This document shows positions 11,701 to 22,364 of a DNA stretch of 64,000 nt, in pieces. Position 1 is the stretch's first letter, and each line of letters opens with the position of its first letter. The DNA lies in the NCBI GenBank assembly GCA_022432975.1, contig CM039502.1, forward strand, positions 29,197,133 through 29,261,132, read 5' to 3'. A program made the position numbers and the translations under genes. The notes below the pieces were generated by a model. It saw nothing but the letters and a program-made list of their open reading frames with translations. It was not told the origin of the DNA and ran no database searches. Source of the stretch: Begonia masoniana. Taxonomy: Eukaryota > Streptophyta > Magnoliopsida > Cucurbitales > Begoniaceae.

Positions 11701-12716
11701 AAAAACGTAAACTATAAACTCCTAAGACCTAGCTACCCAAACCGAGCAAAACTAACTAAAGGCATCTCCAAAACGCCTCGAGACGACACGATGTACGGTG
11801 TAGGCCGATTTGGCCAAAGAAACTCACGAGAACTTACCTCGCGTCCAAGCAGCTTAAACCCGTCCACGAGCACTGTTTACCTAAGCAATTTACAAGGATT
11901 TACGTTAAACGAGTTTATTCAAAAATCTCGAAATTTCGTAAATTCTAACATTTTTCCTAAATCGATTAGATTCGTCCAAATACGTCCAACACGTTCAATA
12001 TTTACTTAATCATTGACAACCTATCGATTACGAGCCCTAGATCTCGTTTTTAATCGAAAACCTAAACGAACCTAAATGTTTAAAACTTTACGAAACTCGG
12101 ATTTCAATGTTCCAAAACTATAGAGACTTACCGAGAACGTCGATTGGAGGAGAACGTGTGAAGAAAACGAGACGAACGGAAGGAAAATCGGAGTAGGAAT
12201 GGAGTTCGGCGTCGGCTGGCAGAGAGGAGTCGCGAGAGGGAGAAAGGAAAAATGTGTTCTGGCGTGAAAAGTGGAGAGGAAAGAAGAGAATTAGGTTTTT
12301 ATTAAAATTTTACTTTGCAAAAGACCGTTTTGCCCTTCCTTGATTTCTATAACTAATTCGTCATTCGTTTCGTTAATCGTCTAACCGTTCGGATTCTCGA
12401 AATCTCCTTATTTCACCAATAAGTCCAACTTAGTACTCGGGATCTAATAAAACTGACCGTTCGCAATTCGGACCTCGTTTACTAATTTTACGAGAACGTC
12501 TTTTACACTACAAGAAACTTAATTACTCGGAATACAACGTTGTTACTCCGAAAATTCCCGTAAATTTCTTAAAATTCTTATTATTCGCTAGGGTCATAAT
12601 GGCGCTTTCTTTTCGTGAAACGGATCTGATTTGACATATTTACCAAAAATGGCATTATATAATAAAATAACAATATAATATAATATATCCGAAATCCGTA
12701 CATGCTGGGTATTACA
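8741..12716 (-). repeat. Element A 5' LTR (right copy), 3,976 bp, array-expanded
   Basis: This has the same ends and module order as 1563-4036, with the GCGATCGC cassette at 8985-9125, acidic-exon block near 9625-9685 and putative middle exon at 11838-11880. The extra 1.5 kb is the expanded 22-bp array. As the 5' LTR it would drive the element, so the expansion lies in its transcribed leader or intron. Confidence 0.95.
9945..11569. repeat. 22-bp minisatellite, about 74 units, A right LTR
   Basis: Bases 10030-11569 are exactly 70 x 22 bp (1,540 bp). Reading through, all units look identical except the last, which has gtgcact in place of gtgaact. Four degenerate units and a small gtgactac interruption precede them. 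Each unit contains GCCTTTCGGC (a possible 3-bp-stem hairpin), and unit junctions form CGGCCG. The 553-codon minus-strand frame across it is an accident of 22 being coprime to 3, not a gene. There are no unique spacers, so this is not CRISPR-like. Confidence 0.98.
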
Positions 12717-12722
12717 ACTTAC

Positions 12723-13173
12723 CTCGTGTCCGCTGTAGCTCAAGCTCCGTCCACGAGCGTTGTTCGTCTGAGGCAAAACACAACATCGACATAGAAATGT
12801 GTTTAAGCTTTTAAACGTCCAAAATTGACAAAACCTTAACTAAATAAATTTCCTAAAGCTCTAATCCAATTCACTGAGCTATATTATCGAGCAATTCACG
12901 CTTGGCACCTAAAATCCAAATTACGAGTTTTTCCCTAATTCTTGAATTTTTCTCAAATTTTAACATTCGTCCTACATCAATCAAATTCGTCCAATAACGT
13001 TCAATACGTCTAATATATACTTTATTACGACAAATCTATTAATTACAAACCCTAAATCGTATTTTTAATACGAACCCTAACGAAACCCTAATTACTTAAA
13101 CTCCGTAGAAATCGAAGTAAACACTCTTAGAACGTAGATTCATACCTAGGGTTGCGATTGGAGAAGAAATCAT
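12723..13173 (-). other. Candidate exons 1 and 2 of LTR micro-ORF, B left LTR
   Basis: On the minus strand, ATG 13171-13173 opens nine codons (MISSPIATL) and one extra base, ending at 13146 before a donor-like AG|GTATGA. A 378-nt putative intron ends GCCTCAG at 12768. A 45-nt exon (12723-12767) keeps the frame open, reading EQRSWTELELQRTR, and ends before CGAG|GTAAGT. The final exon is 1056-1102. The total would be about 39 residues, acidic and Pro-rich at the C-terminus. Element A inserted right at the exon-2 donor. The splicing pattern is inferred from consensus sites and cross-family frame conservation. Confidence 0.5.
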
Positions 13174-13301
13174 GAAGAACGGAGGAGAAATGGAGGCCGG
13201 AATTGTCGAAACCCTCGGCGGCCGAGAGAGAAAATAGCTCTCTGGCGTTTTCGTGAAACAGAGAAGAAGAGAGAAAGTGAGGGAGAGAAGAAAGACTTGT
13301 G

Positions 13302-13310
13302 ATTTTATAA
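13302..13310 (-). promoter_or_regulatory. TATA-like box of element B LTR (left copy)
   Basis: The minus strand reads TTATAAAAT, followed about 25 nt downstream by a long CT-rich leader (tctttcttctctccctc). The same arrangement is in the right LTR at 24941-24949. Position about 380 nt into the LTR fits a short U3. Confidence 0.55.
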
Positions 13311-13689
13311 AATTGATTTGGCAGATTACCAAAATGCCCTTATCTCTTGCTTCGTCCTTCGTTTCGTTAATCGGCTAACGATTCGAATTCTCGAAAACTC
13401 CATATTTTGCCAATAACTCCTATTCATTGCCAAGGCTTTATTAAAACTGTCTGTTCTCAATTTGAACTTCATTTACTATTTTTACTAAACATCCATTATA
13501 TTACGAGAAATGTAATTACTCGGAATATAGCGTTTAAACTCCGAAAATTCTCATAATTTCCTTAAAACTCCTATTAATCGTCAGGATCGTAATGACGCTT
13601 TCTTTTCGAGAAACGGGCTTGACTCGACATATTTACGAAAATGCCATTTATATTAAAATAATAATATCCCGAAAAGCCGGGATATTACA

Positions 13690-15470
13690 TTCTATCCACC
13701 TTATTTAAAATTTTGTCCTCAAAATTTGCCCTAACTTATAGTCCTTGGCATCACTGTCTCATGCCCTGCGGTTTTATACTTCGATCTATCATCTGTACTT
13801 ATGGTCATTCCTCGTGGTTCTTAACCCAAAACTGTCCACTGTGCCCTCCAACATCGGTCTTAAACATGTATTCTCTACCTTCGATCTGATCGTACACTTC
13901 CTTACTAAAGTACTGAGCTTAGTTAAGTCCTTAAATCTCCAATTGATTTACCTAAACTTCTCTATAACTTCGTTGGCTTCGTCTGTAGTCGAGATTCACG
14001 TCGACCCAAACTTCTATATTCGCCCGGGTAACGATTCCTCGTAACTGTATCACCCAAGGGATTTACTGGTCACCTAACTTCTTGGGTAACCCATTGACTT
14101 TTGGAGACTATTTCGGTGCGGGTTTCCTAATTAAGTTCTCATCGTTATACCCTACAACTATACGACTATTACACTACTTGGTCTATGTGAGTCAAACTAT
14201 GAACTACAGTCAGTATTACTTAGAATTCTATCTCTAACAAAATTCGAACTCCCTTTTATCAACTCTGATCCCGTCATCCCTAGGGTCAATCTCTACGATT
14301 CTAATCCAAAACGTCGACTATACCTTCCAACCTTAGCCTTAAATTCGAAATCTCTACTCTCCATTGGATTGTACATATCCTCACTCACACATTAAGTCTT
14401 ACTAAATCTCCTAAATCACATACTTTCCTGGGCAGCTTACCAATCCCGCCAGTTATTTCAGGGCGGATTTTTACAACTAAGCTTACACTGTTATACCCCT
14501 CGAACTATGTCACCAGAGTTTCCTTATAACATCGCTTCCATTCTAAGTTTTTGTCCTTAAATTCTACCACTATATTCGTAATTAAAGTTCTCACACTCCT
14601 TTATTTATCTTAAACTCTATTTGCCCTAAGCACGGTCAAGTCTCTAAATCTCCTCATTGATGCGCTCTCAACTAGTCATTCTAACCTAAGCCATTCATGC
14701 ACTACTTGGTCTAGACCTGCCACACACGAGTCGATCACTAGAAATTTACTAACTTAATCTCACCTCTAAGTTTACTTAGATGGTTTCGGTGATAATTCTC
14801 ACTCTCCTTATTCTATAATTCGCAAATTTCTTAATTTGTTATCCTTTAAACGCCAATCTAAGCTCTCATTTATTCCAACGATCTACTTTACCTTCACTAA
14901 ATTCCTCAAGGCTACTTTGAGTTCATCGACTAATCTATATTTGTTCGCTCTTTCCAATCAGGTTCCAACTATTCTATTCGAAAATCATTCTAAGTTTAAC
15001 TCTTGAATTCTATCTTAATCTAGATACTCCTAACTTCATACGAATCCCCAATATACGAGCTCTACGGTACCCTTTCATCTATTTAAACACACTCCATATA
15101 TTACAACAATCTAGAGTATTCCTTTATAGGTTTATTTCTCAATTTTCATCTTCCTTGACTAGTCATAATCTAATACTCCAAAAGGTTGTCAATTAGACAC
15201 AATCCCTACCTACTTAAAATCCATATCCCATAGGGTGTATTCCTCTAATTGTTACTAAACCCTAGGTGCGCAAACTCCGTTGATTAAATCGAACTAATCC
15301 TACTAATGTAGAACTATATTTCTATATGGTGTTTATTGTTATATGTGTATCCTCTTATCTTCTCCTCGAGGTCCGCCTAGTAATCCTTCTTACTCACCTA
15401 TTACTCTCTTCCTTACTAATTTCAGATCTAAATATTTTATCTATCATATACATATCGTTGTATAAGTAAT
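13690..15470. other. Unidentified AT-rich internal filler of element B
   Basis: Where related elements carry protease, RT, RNase H and integrase, B has about 1.8 kb of AT-rich DNA with no long frame. The first bases (ttctatccaccttatt) are the polypurine tract on the minus strand (AATAAGGTGGATAGAA). The stretch contains many short reiterated phrases around cttaaatc, ttcgatct and cctaactt, as if built from a diverged repeat. A 99-codon plus-strand frame at 13745-14044 has no recognisable motif and I do not call it a gene. Homology to the Pol genes of A or F is not visible. Confidence 0.7.
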
Positions 15471-16571
15471 TTAAATAATACCTGCAATTGTAGAAGGCTG
15501 GGCCCCATCGTCGGCGTTGTCAGGCTCGATGAGTGCAAAGACTCTCGGTACAACTTTTTTTTGATCTCTGCCATGTTGATCCCTGCCTGATTGATCTCGA
15601 CCCTGATTCGGGCAGTCTTTAACAAAATGGCCTGGTTCTCCACACCAATAGCACACATTTGTGCCTACCCTGCACTGTCCCCTGTGCTCCCTCTGGCATT
15701 TAAGGCAAAGAGGTAACTGAGAAGCCCCTTGTACCTGTTTGCCTTTCCCTCGATCGTTACCTCCTTCTAGAGGCCTTTTAATGTCTCTTTGCTGCTGTTG
15801 TTGTTGCTGTGCTCTCGGCTGCCAGCCTTGATTCTGCGACTGAGGTTGAATCTCACGGAAGAAGCCCTTAGCTGGCTCCCTCGGTCTAACACAAGTAGCT
15901 CTGGCGGCCTCAATATCCAGAGCCCTAGCTGTGATGTCAGAATAGGGTACATCAATAATACCTGATACAACAACGTGCATCCGGATCTCCGAATTAAGGC
16001 CCTCCATAAACTGGTGTACCTTCTCCTCGTTATCGCTGACAAGGCGCGGTGCAAATCGCGATAAAGCCTCAAACTTCGGGATATACTCTGCAACTGAACC
16101 TGTCTGCTTCAGCTGCGTGAACTCATTCCTCTTTGCCACTCTCACTGTGCGGTTAAAATACTTGTCAAAAAATACAAACTTGAACCGATCCCAAGTCATA
16201 ACTGATACGTCCATCGTCGCTTTGATCGAATCCCATCAGAAACGGGCATCCATTACTAAGTGAAAAGTAGCATACGCCACCATGCTCCCGTTCCCTACCT
16301 TGGCATAAGCTAACATATCTTCCATAACTCGGATCCATTCCTCCGCAACAGTAGGATCCGATGATTGACCATCGAACACTGGAGGTCGTAGGCCTTGAAA
16401 CTTCTGCATGCCCTGGTTGTTGGGAACTGTCAAATCCCGGGCCCTCTGGTTCTCCCGATTTACTAAGTCTGTAATCTGCTGCGCTTGCCGGTCCATATGC
16501 TGAGACTGGCGATCTATCAACTCCGTAAATCGATCTAGCGCGTCATCTCTAAGATCCCTTCCTCGAACCAT
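15471..16571 (-). pseudogene. Element B Gag, zinc knuckle present, one nonsense codon
   Basis: ATG at 16569-16571 begins MVRGRDLRDD, followed by the retrotransposon Gag core (AEEWIRVMEDML, FKFVFFDKYFN, FMEGLNSEIRM), a Gln/Arg-rich linker, and zinc knuckle [14 protein letters not shown] (about 15605-15650). The frame stops at 15471, just after RVFALIEPDNADDGAQPSTIAGII, the point where A and H continue into protease. A TGA at 16236-16238 replaces the first Trp of the FWWDS motif (DARF-stop-WDS), a single TGG to TGA change. Gag would package element RNA. Its retention without Pol defines the TR-GAG type. Whether the stop is fixed in the family or private to this copy is unknown. Confidence 0.9.
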
Positions 16572-16716
16572 TTTATAAAAATCCTATAAAAGATCAAAAC
16601 AATAATCCTAAGAAACCAAATCAATAAAGCTATAAACAGACTTACAGTTGATGAAGGATGTCCGCGTAGTGGCTGTGCAGTCGAGCAGTCTACAGAACCG
16701 ATTTTAAAACCCGGGG

Positions 16717-16728
16717 GCTCTGATACCA
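16717..16728 (-). other. Primer-binding site of element B (tRNA-iMet)
   Basis: The minus strand reads TGGTATCAGAGC, four bases inside the right LTR. The leader 16572-16716 closely resembles that of elements A and H (for example tacagttgatgaaggatgtccgcg). Confidence 0.92.
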
Positions 16729-16972
16729 TAATTGTAACGCCCCTAATATTGTACCCATTTTACCCGTACTATTTTTTTTTTATCCCAATAAACCGTAATC
16801 TATTTTATAATAAAACAAAACACAAATCAATTTAAATAAACATTTAACAATTAAATTAAAACAATTATAAACCATTAAAACAAATTATTTTAGGTTTATT
16901 ATTATTTTTTATTTTCGATGAACAGTGTCCGTGAACAGTAACAGTGAACAGTGAACAGTGAACTGCCTCTGT

Positions 16973-18361
16973 AATCTAAATTTAACAACCTAAACATACA
17001 TTAAACTTTCGTAAAAATGAACTGCATGGATACGTTTAAAAATCGTCTAATCCTCCTGTTTAAATTCCAAGCAGTTCCAGTAAAAACTATAGAAACACGG
17101 CTTATAAACAGATTTCCACAGATTTCCAAAAAACGTTTAAAACCTCAACATAAATTTAACTTCTAGCCAGATCCAAACATGTTCATCTATACATTTGTTA
17201 AATCCCCCAAAATACTTACGCAGACATCCCCACGGGTCAAAACGCACCGACTGCGCTAGCACACCACCGCAACCGTCCTTCGTCAACTGCCATCACTCCT
17301 CAGGTGGAGGGACCTCGTAGTCACCTGTATCGGGATCACCTACACCATACAGCATGACAACACTATGAGATAAAAATCTCAGTAGCTCTAGTAAATGCAA
17401 TGCGTGCTGTTGTGTCACGGTCCTACTTTCAAAGGGGCTTAATGAGACCGTGCGGCACCCAATATCACAACTTGTACTGGTCAGCCCAACGAGTGTGCCA
17501 ACGCAGTGCCGTGAACAGTGCTGTGAACAGTGCGTTGAAATTAGTGTTATGCCAAAACAGAAGCAGCGACCAGTCGCTGCACATTGCAGCGCACGATCGC
17601 TGCAATTTGCAGCGATCAGTCGCTGCAATGGCAGCGCACGATCGCTGCAATTTGTAGCGATCAGTCGCTGCAATTGCAGCGCACAATCGCTGCGCCTTGC
17701 GCAGGCACCCGATCGCTCCACCCTTCTTCTTATTTCTTCTCTTCTCTTTTAACACAAATACTCTCTGGAATACGTGATTCCAGAGAGCGAAACACTTCAT
17801 AAAAATGCTCTCTGTAATCTAAAATTTAACAACCTAAACATACATTAAACTTTCGTAAAAACGAACTGCATGGATACGTTTAAAAATCGTCTAATCCTCC
17901 TGTTTTAAATTCCAAGCAGTTCCAGTAAAAACTATAGAAACACGGCTTATAAACAGATTTCCACAGATTTCCAAAAAACGTTTAAAACCTCAACATAAAT
18001 TTAACTTCTAGCCAGATCCAAACATGTTCATCTATACATTTGTTAAATCCCCCAAAATACTTACGCAGACATCCCCACGGGTCAAAACATCCCCACGGGT
18101 CAAAACGCACCGACTGCGCTAGCACACCACCGCAACCGTCCTTCGTCAACTGCCATCACTCCTCAGGTGGAGGGACCTCGTAGTCACCTGTATCGGGATC
18201 ACCTACACCATACAGACACCTATGAGATAAAAATCTCAGTAAGCTCTAGTAAATGCAAATGCGTGCTGTGTGTCACGGTCCTACTTTCAAAGGGGCTTAA
18301 TGAGACCGTGCGGCACCCAATATCACACTTGTACTGGGTCAGCCAACGAGTGTGCCAACGG
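16973..18361. repeat. Tandem duplication of LTR-B plus start of LTR-C
   Basis: Copy 1 is about 16973-17508 and copy 2 about 17811-18361. Both go from ctctgtaatcta in LTR-B through the conserved acidic-exon block and into the first roughly 95 bases of C's LTR (tgtcacggtcctac...). Between them, 17509-17810 holds the GCGATCGC cassette missing from before copy 1. Because copy 1 includes part of C, the event came after C inserted, or it is an assembly error. Copy 1 has several single-base indels relative to copy 2 (for example tactggtcagccc versus tactgggtcagcc). Confidence 0.8.
17562..17720. repeat. GCGATCGC palindrome cassette, B right LTR
   Basis: Same nested GCAGCGA/TCGCTGC palindromes as 460-612, with small substitutions (gcacattgcagcgcacgatcgctgc). 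Confidence 0.85.
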
Positions 18362-18730
18362 CACCGAGTGCCCACTTCGTTAGAGCGAGCTTGTGTCTAA
18401 CGAGTAAGCAACGAGCGAGCGAGATTAGCCGAAAAGAGCGTCATTGAGCATAGTATGTATAAAGAGAGTGTGTGTAAAAAGCTTGTTCATTGATGGGCAG
18501 CAAATTACATCGGTGGGTAGGGGGTTAACGTGCAGTCATGCCTCTCCCCCTAAAGAGCAATCCGGACCATCTCCACTATAGCAGGAGTAGACATGCTATG
18601 TGGGCGAGGAGTCACTTGCCAAAAATGGAAAGAAAAAGAGTACAACAGAATTACTTAAAAAGGAAATAAATCTACCTAGCAGCATGGGCGGCCATAAGCA
18701 ACATGCCTTGGACAAGCCCGGACCTTGACA
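18271..18730 (-). repeat. Element C 3' LTR (left copy)
   Basis: 460 bp bounded by the TSD ctgtg and the polypurine tract. It differs from the right copy at only a few positions (for example ggtagggggttaac versus ggtaggggggtcaac), so C is fairly young. Confidence 0.95.
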
Positions 18731-18761
18731 TTCTCCCCTATTTGAGTTGTTGACGTCCTCG

Positions 18762-21700
18762 TCAACTCTGCTTCTGCTTGAATTCTTTGATCATCTTTGC
18801 TGAGTCTTCCAAATCTTCTAGCTTCTCCCAAGATACCTCGTCGTCTCCAAGTCCCTTCCATTTAATCAGATACTCCTGGTACTGTCGTCAACCTATGCTG
18901 ATGTTCCGCTCTGCAAGGACTTCTTCAACTTCTTTCTTCTTTTTGTTGTTGGTGGAGATATTTGGCAGGGTGATGTTGTTCCTCTCTTCGTCTTCGTCGT
19001 CTGCATGATAGGGCTTTAAATTGTTGACATGGATGACATGATGAATTTTGAGCCACGCTGGAAGATTAACTCTGTAGGAGGCTCTTCCGACTTTCTCCAT
19101 GACTTCAATAGGGCCTTCGTATTTTCTGACGAGCCGCTTGTCCTTCTTTCCCCGAAAGCGAAGTTGTTCAGGTAACAACTTAACTAGCACAAAGTCTCCA
19201 GCCTTGAACTCCATTGGCCGCCGCTTCTTATCCGCCCATTTCTTCATATGTTTAGAGGCACGTTCTAAGTGGGCGCGAGCTATCTCCGTATTCTGCTTCC
19301 ATTCTTTGGAGAAAATGTACGCTTTTGGACTCTTCCCCAAATATGGTTGCTCCAACGTGTGGGGCATGATGGGTTGTCTCCCGCATACTATTTCAAATGG
19401 ACTCATTCCCGTCGAAGAACTCTTCTGACAGTTAAAACAGAATTGTGCCACGTCGAGCAAATTGGGCCACTTCTTTTGATTGGTATTGATGAAGTGGCGT
19501 AGATATTCCTCAAGTAAGCTGTTGAAGCGTTCCGTCTGGCCATCTGTCTGAGGATGGTAACTAGAAGATATATTGAGACTTGATCCGAGCAAATGGAATA
19601 GTTCAACCCAAAAAGATCCTGTGAATCGCGGGTCTCGATCACTGACAATGCTTTGCGGAATCCCCCACAACTTCACAATATGTTTGAAGAAGAGTTGGGC
19701 AGTCGTTTTTGCGGGGCAATGCTTCGGGGCTGCAACAAATGTGGCATATTTAGAAAACCTGTCGACAATCACCAGTATCACTTCGAAGTCGTTGGCAGAC
19801 GGCAAATTGGTGATGAAATCTAAGGAAACACTCTCCCAAGGCACTTTCGGTACAGGCAGTGGTTCCAGTCGGCCGGCCACTTTGTTCCTTTCGACCTTAT
19901 CTTGTTGGCACACTAGACAAGTTTTAGTGTACTGCATAACGTCAATCTTCATTTGCGGCCAGTAATATTCTTTCTTCAAGAGAGCATAAGTCTGCTGCCA
20001 CCCGGCATGACCGGCCCACATGGTATCGTGGCATTCTCGTAGAAGAGTACGCCGCAGATTATTACTTCGAGGCACATACAAACGGTTTCCCTTGGTGAAG
20101 AGTAAGTCATCTTCAGTCCAGAATTGCCGAGTCTTTCCTTCTTTCACAAGTTGTATGACGGCTCGAACCCCAGGGTCATTTTGCAAATTATCTCGGATGC
20201 GATCTTTCAATGATCCGTTAACTTTGCTTGCTTGAAGTTGAGATAGGTAACATAGACTCGCGCATTCGGCCTTCCGGCTTAATGCATCAGCTACTCGGTT
20301 GCTCTGGCCTGACTTGTGTTCGAAGTTAAAATCAAACTCTGAAATTAATTCGTGCCACCGTGCTTGTTTTGCTGAGAGCTTTGGTTGTTCAAAGAAATGA
20401 CAAATTGAACTATTATCTGTCTTTACGATGAACTTTGATCCCAGCAAATACTGTCTCCACACGCGCAAACAATGAACTACAGCCAACATTTCCTTTTCTG
20501 AAGCAATGTATTTTCTCTCTGCTTCTTTCAACTTACGACTTTCGAAGGCGATAGGATGGCCGTGTTGCATCAGGACTCCTCCTAGAGCAACATCTGAGGC
20601 ATCAGTCTCCACTTCAAATGGCTGAGTGACATCGGCTAGTGCGAGTACAGGCTCTTGTATCATAGCTGCTTTCAAGTCGACAAAGGATTTTTGACATTCA
20701 GAGCTCCACTCCCAAGCAACTCCTTTCTTTAAGAGTTCCGTTAGGGGTACGGCCCTCTTCGAAAATCCCTCCACAAAACGTCTGTAATAATTGGCAAGCC
20801 CAAGGAAGGAACGTAGTTCAGTGACAGATGTCGGGGTCTTCCAACTTTTGACAGCACTTATTTTATCTGGATCCATGCGAAGACGACCTTGTTCAACAAT
20901 GTGGCCGAGGAATTCGATGCTCTCCTGAGCAAAAGAGCATTTTTCCCTCTTCACATATAGCTGGTTTTCTCTTAGCTTCTCGAAAACCAAACGAAGATGT
21001 GTCTTGTGCTCTTCTAGCGTCTCGCTGTATACAACAATGTCATCAAGGTAGAGCACCACAAACTTGTCAAGGTACTCATGAAATACTCGATTCATGAGGG
21101 TGCAAAATGTTGCAGGAGCATTTGTGAGTCCGAAGGGCATCACCAAGAATTCAAAGGCTCCATACCTAGTTACGCATGTCGTCTTGGGTTCATCTCCTTC
21201 TGCAATCCTTACTTGATAATAACCTGATCGCAGATCAAGCTTGGTGAAGAACTTGGCCTTATACAGTTGATCAAAAAGGTCGGTGATGAGCGGAATGGGA
21301 TACTTGTTGCGCACTGTGACTTTGTTGAGTGCCCGATAATCTATGCACATTCGTAGACTTCCATCTTTTTTCTTTTGAAACAACACTGGTGCTCCAAAAG
21401 GTGCTTTAGCGGGTCTGATGAATCCGGCCTCAAGTAGCTCATCTAGTTGTTTTCTTAGTTCTGCCAGTTCTGGCGGAGCCATTCTATATGGGGCCTTCGC
21501 AGGAGGTTTAGATCCAGGATTCAGTTCAATTTGATGATCGATGTCCCTTCTTGGAGGTAATGTCTTGGGCAAACATTCTGGCATGGTACTCCTGAACTCT
21601 TCTAGGACTCTTGAGATTTCAGGATGTGTTACTTCCTCCTTCTTTGTACTCAACTCTAATGGAACGACCATGTAAGTTGGATCATCGTGTTTCAGCCCTT

Positions 21701-22328
21701 TCTTAAATTGCATAGCAGAGAGCATCTTTGTGTTGATGACATTTGGTTGTTTTAGAATCGCAGGAACAACGGTTGGGTTGTTACTGGTGATTACTAAACA
21801 TTTTGCTGAGGGCATTGGGATAACTTTATGTTCCATCAAGAACTCCATCCCCAAGATAATATCAAAGTCATCCAACCGTGCTACGACAAAGTCAATGAGT
21901 CCCGTCCATGAGCTGAGTTTCAATTGGACTCTCCTTACAATCCCGAGTACCGGCATCGCTTTAGCATTCACTGTTTTCATTTTACCATCATTCTTTTCCA
22001 ATTTCAAACCAAGACGGTGAGCTTCCTTCTCTGTAATGAAGTTATGAGTAGCCCCTGAGTCTATCATCGTACTCTTGGTAGATCTGTTGTTGATGAATGA
22101 CTCCACATACATAAGACCTTTTTCTGGGATTTTCCTCAGTTCCTCTATCTGTTGTTGTACAGCTGACAAGAAAGTCATGGTCCCAACTTCAGCCAGTTCT
22201 GTGGATTCTTCTTCCACAACTTCCCTAACTGCATTGTCATCATGAATCGACGCTTGTAAGGCAGTCAAGGCCGATCTATGCGGACACTCAGCTACTCGAT
22301 GAGGTCCCTTGCATAGAAAGCATGACAT
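18762..22328 (-). pseudogene. Element C Pol (zinc knuckle-PR-RT-RH-IN-chromodomain), split by stop in chromodomain
   Basis: Translation from 22328 begins at a zinc knuckle, [13 protein letters not shown]. It continues with protease ([11 protein letters not shown]), RT with [10 protein letters not shown], RNase H ([21 protein letters not shown]), and integrase with zinc-binding H-H-C-C ([10 protein letters not shown]) and the D,D,E core ([29 protein letters not shown]). The C-terminus enters a chromodomain ([13 protein letters not shown]), then hits TGA at 18888-18890. The same frame continues RQYQEYLIKWKG...VSWEKLEDL to a stop at 18762-18764, clearly the second half of the chromodomain. The stop is a likely CGA to TGA change. 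The frame upstream is continuous with Gag except for a single TAA at 22365-22367. Confidence 0.93.
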
Positions 22329-22364
22329 AGGCCTATTTGGGGGGCGTTGGTTGTTAGCACTTCT

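Larger units (their letters stand above)
1563..12716 (-). mobile_element. Element A: near-complete Tekay/Del chromovirus inserted in B's left LTR
   Basis: Seen: LTRs at 1563-4036 and 8741-12716, each beginning TGTAACACCCC and ending ATTACA in plus orientation, and the TSD actta at 1558-1562 and 12717-12721. A primer-binding site lies beside the right LTR and a polypurine tract beside the left, so the element reads on the minus strand. A single Gag-Pol frame (4090-8574) has one nonsense codon. The LTRs look almost identical outside their tandem repeats, which suggests a fairly recent insertion. They differ by 1.5 kb in length because the right LTR holds about 70 copies of a 22-bp repeat against about four in the left. 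Confidence 0.96.
204..13689 (-). repeat. Element B 3' LTR (left copy), split by element A
   Basis: The LTR runs 204-1562 and 12722-13689 around element A, about 2.3 kb without the insert and its duplicated target. On the minus strand it begins TGTAATATCCC and ends GGGGCGTTACA. A TATA-like box (minus strand TTATAAAAT, 13302-13310) is followed in the sense direction by a CT-rich leader, so U3 is short and most of the LTR would be transcribed. It contains a GCGATCGC palindrome cassette, a 24-bp tandem repeat, and exons of a candidate spliced micro-ORF. Confidence 0.93.

Noticed and set aside
13055..13095. Telomere-like ccctaaa phrases in LTR-B and relatives
   Set aside because: Only isolated aaccctaa-type words within AT-rich LTR sequence, not a tandem telomeric run.
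13745..14044. 99-codon plus-strand frame in B's filler
   Set aside because: No recognisable motif, composition like the surrounding AT-rich DNA, and antisense to the element. Chance frame.
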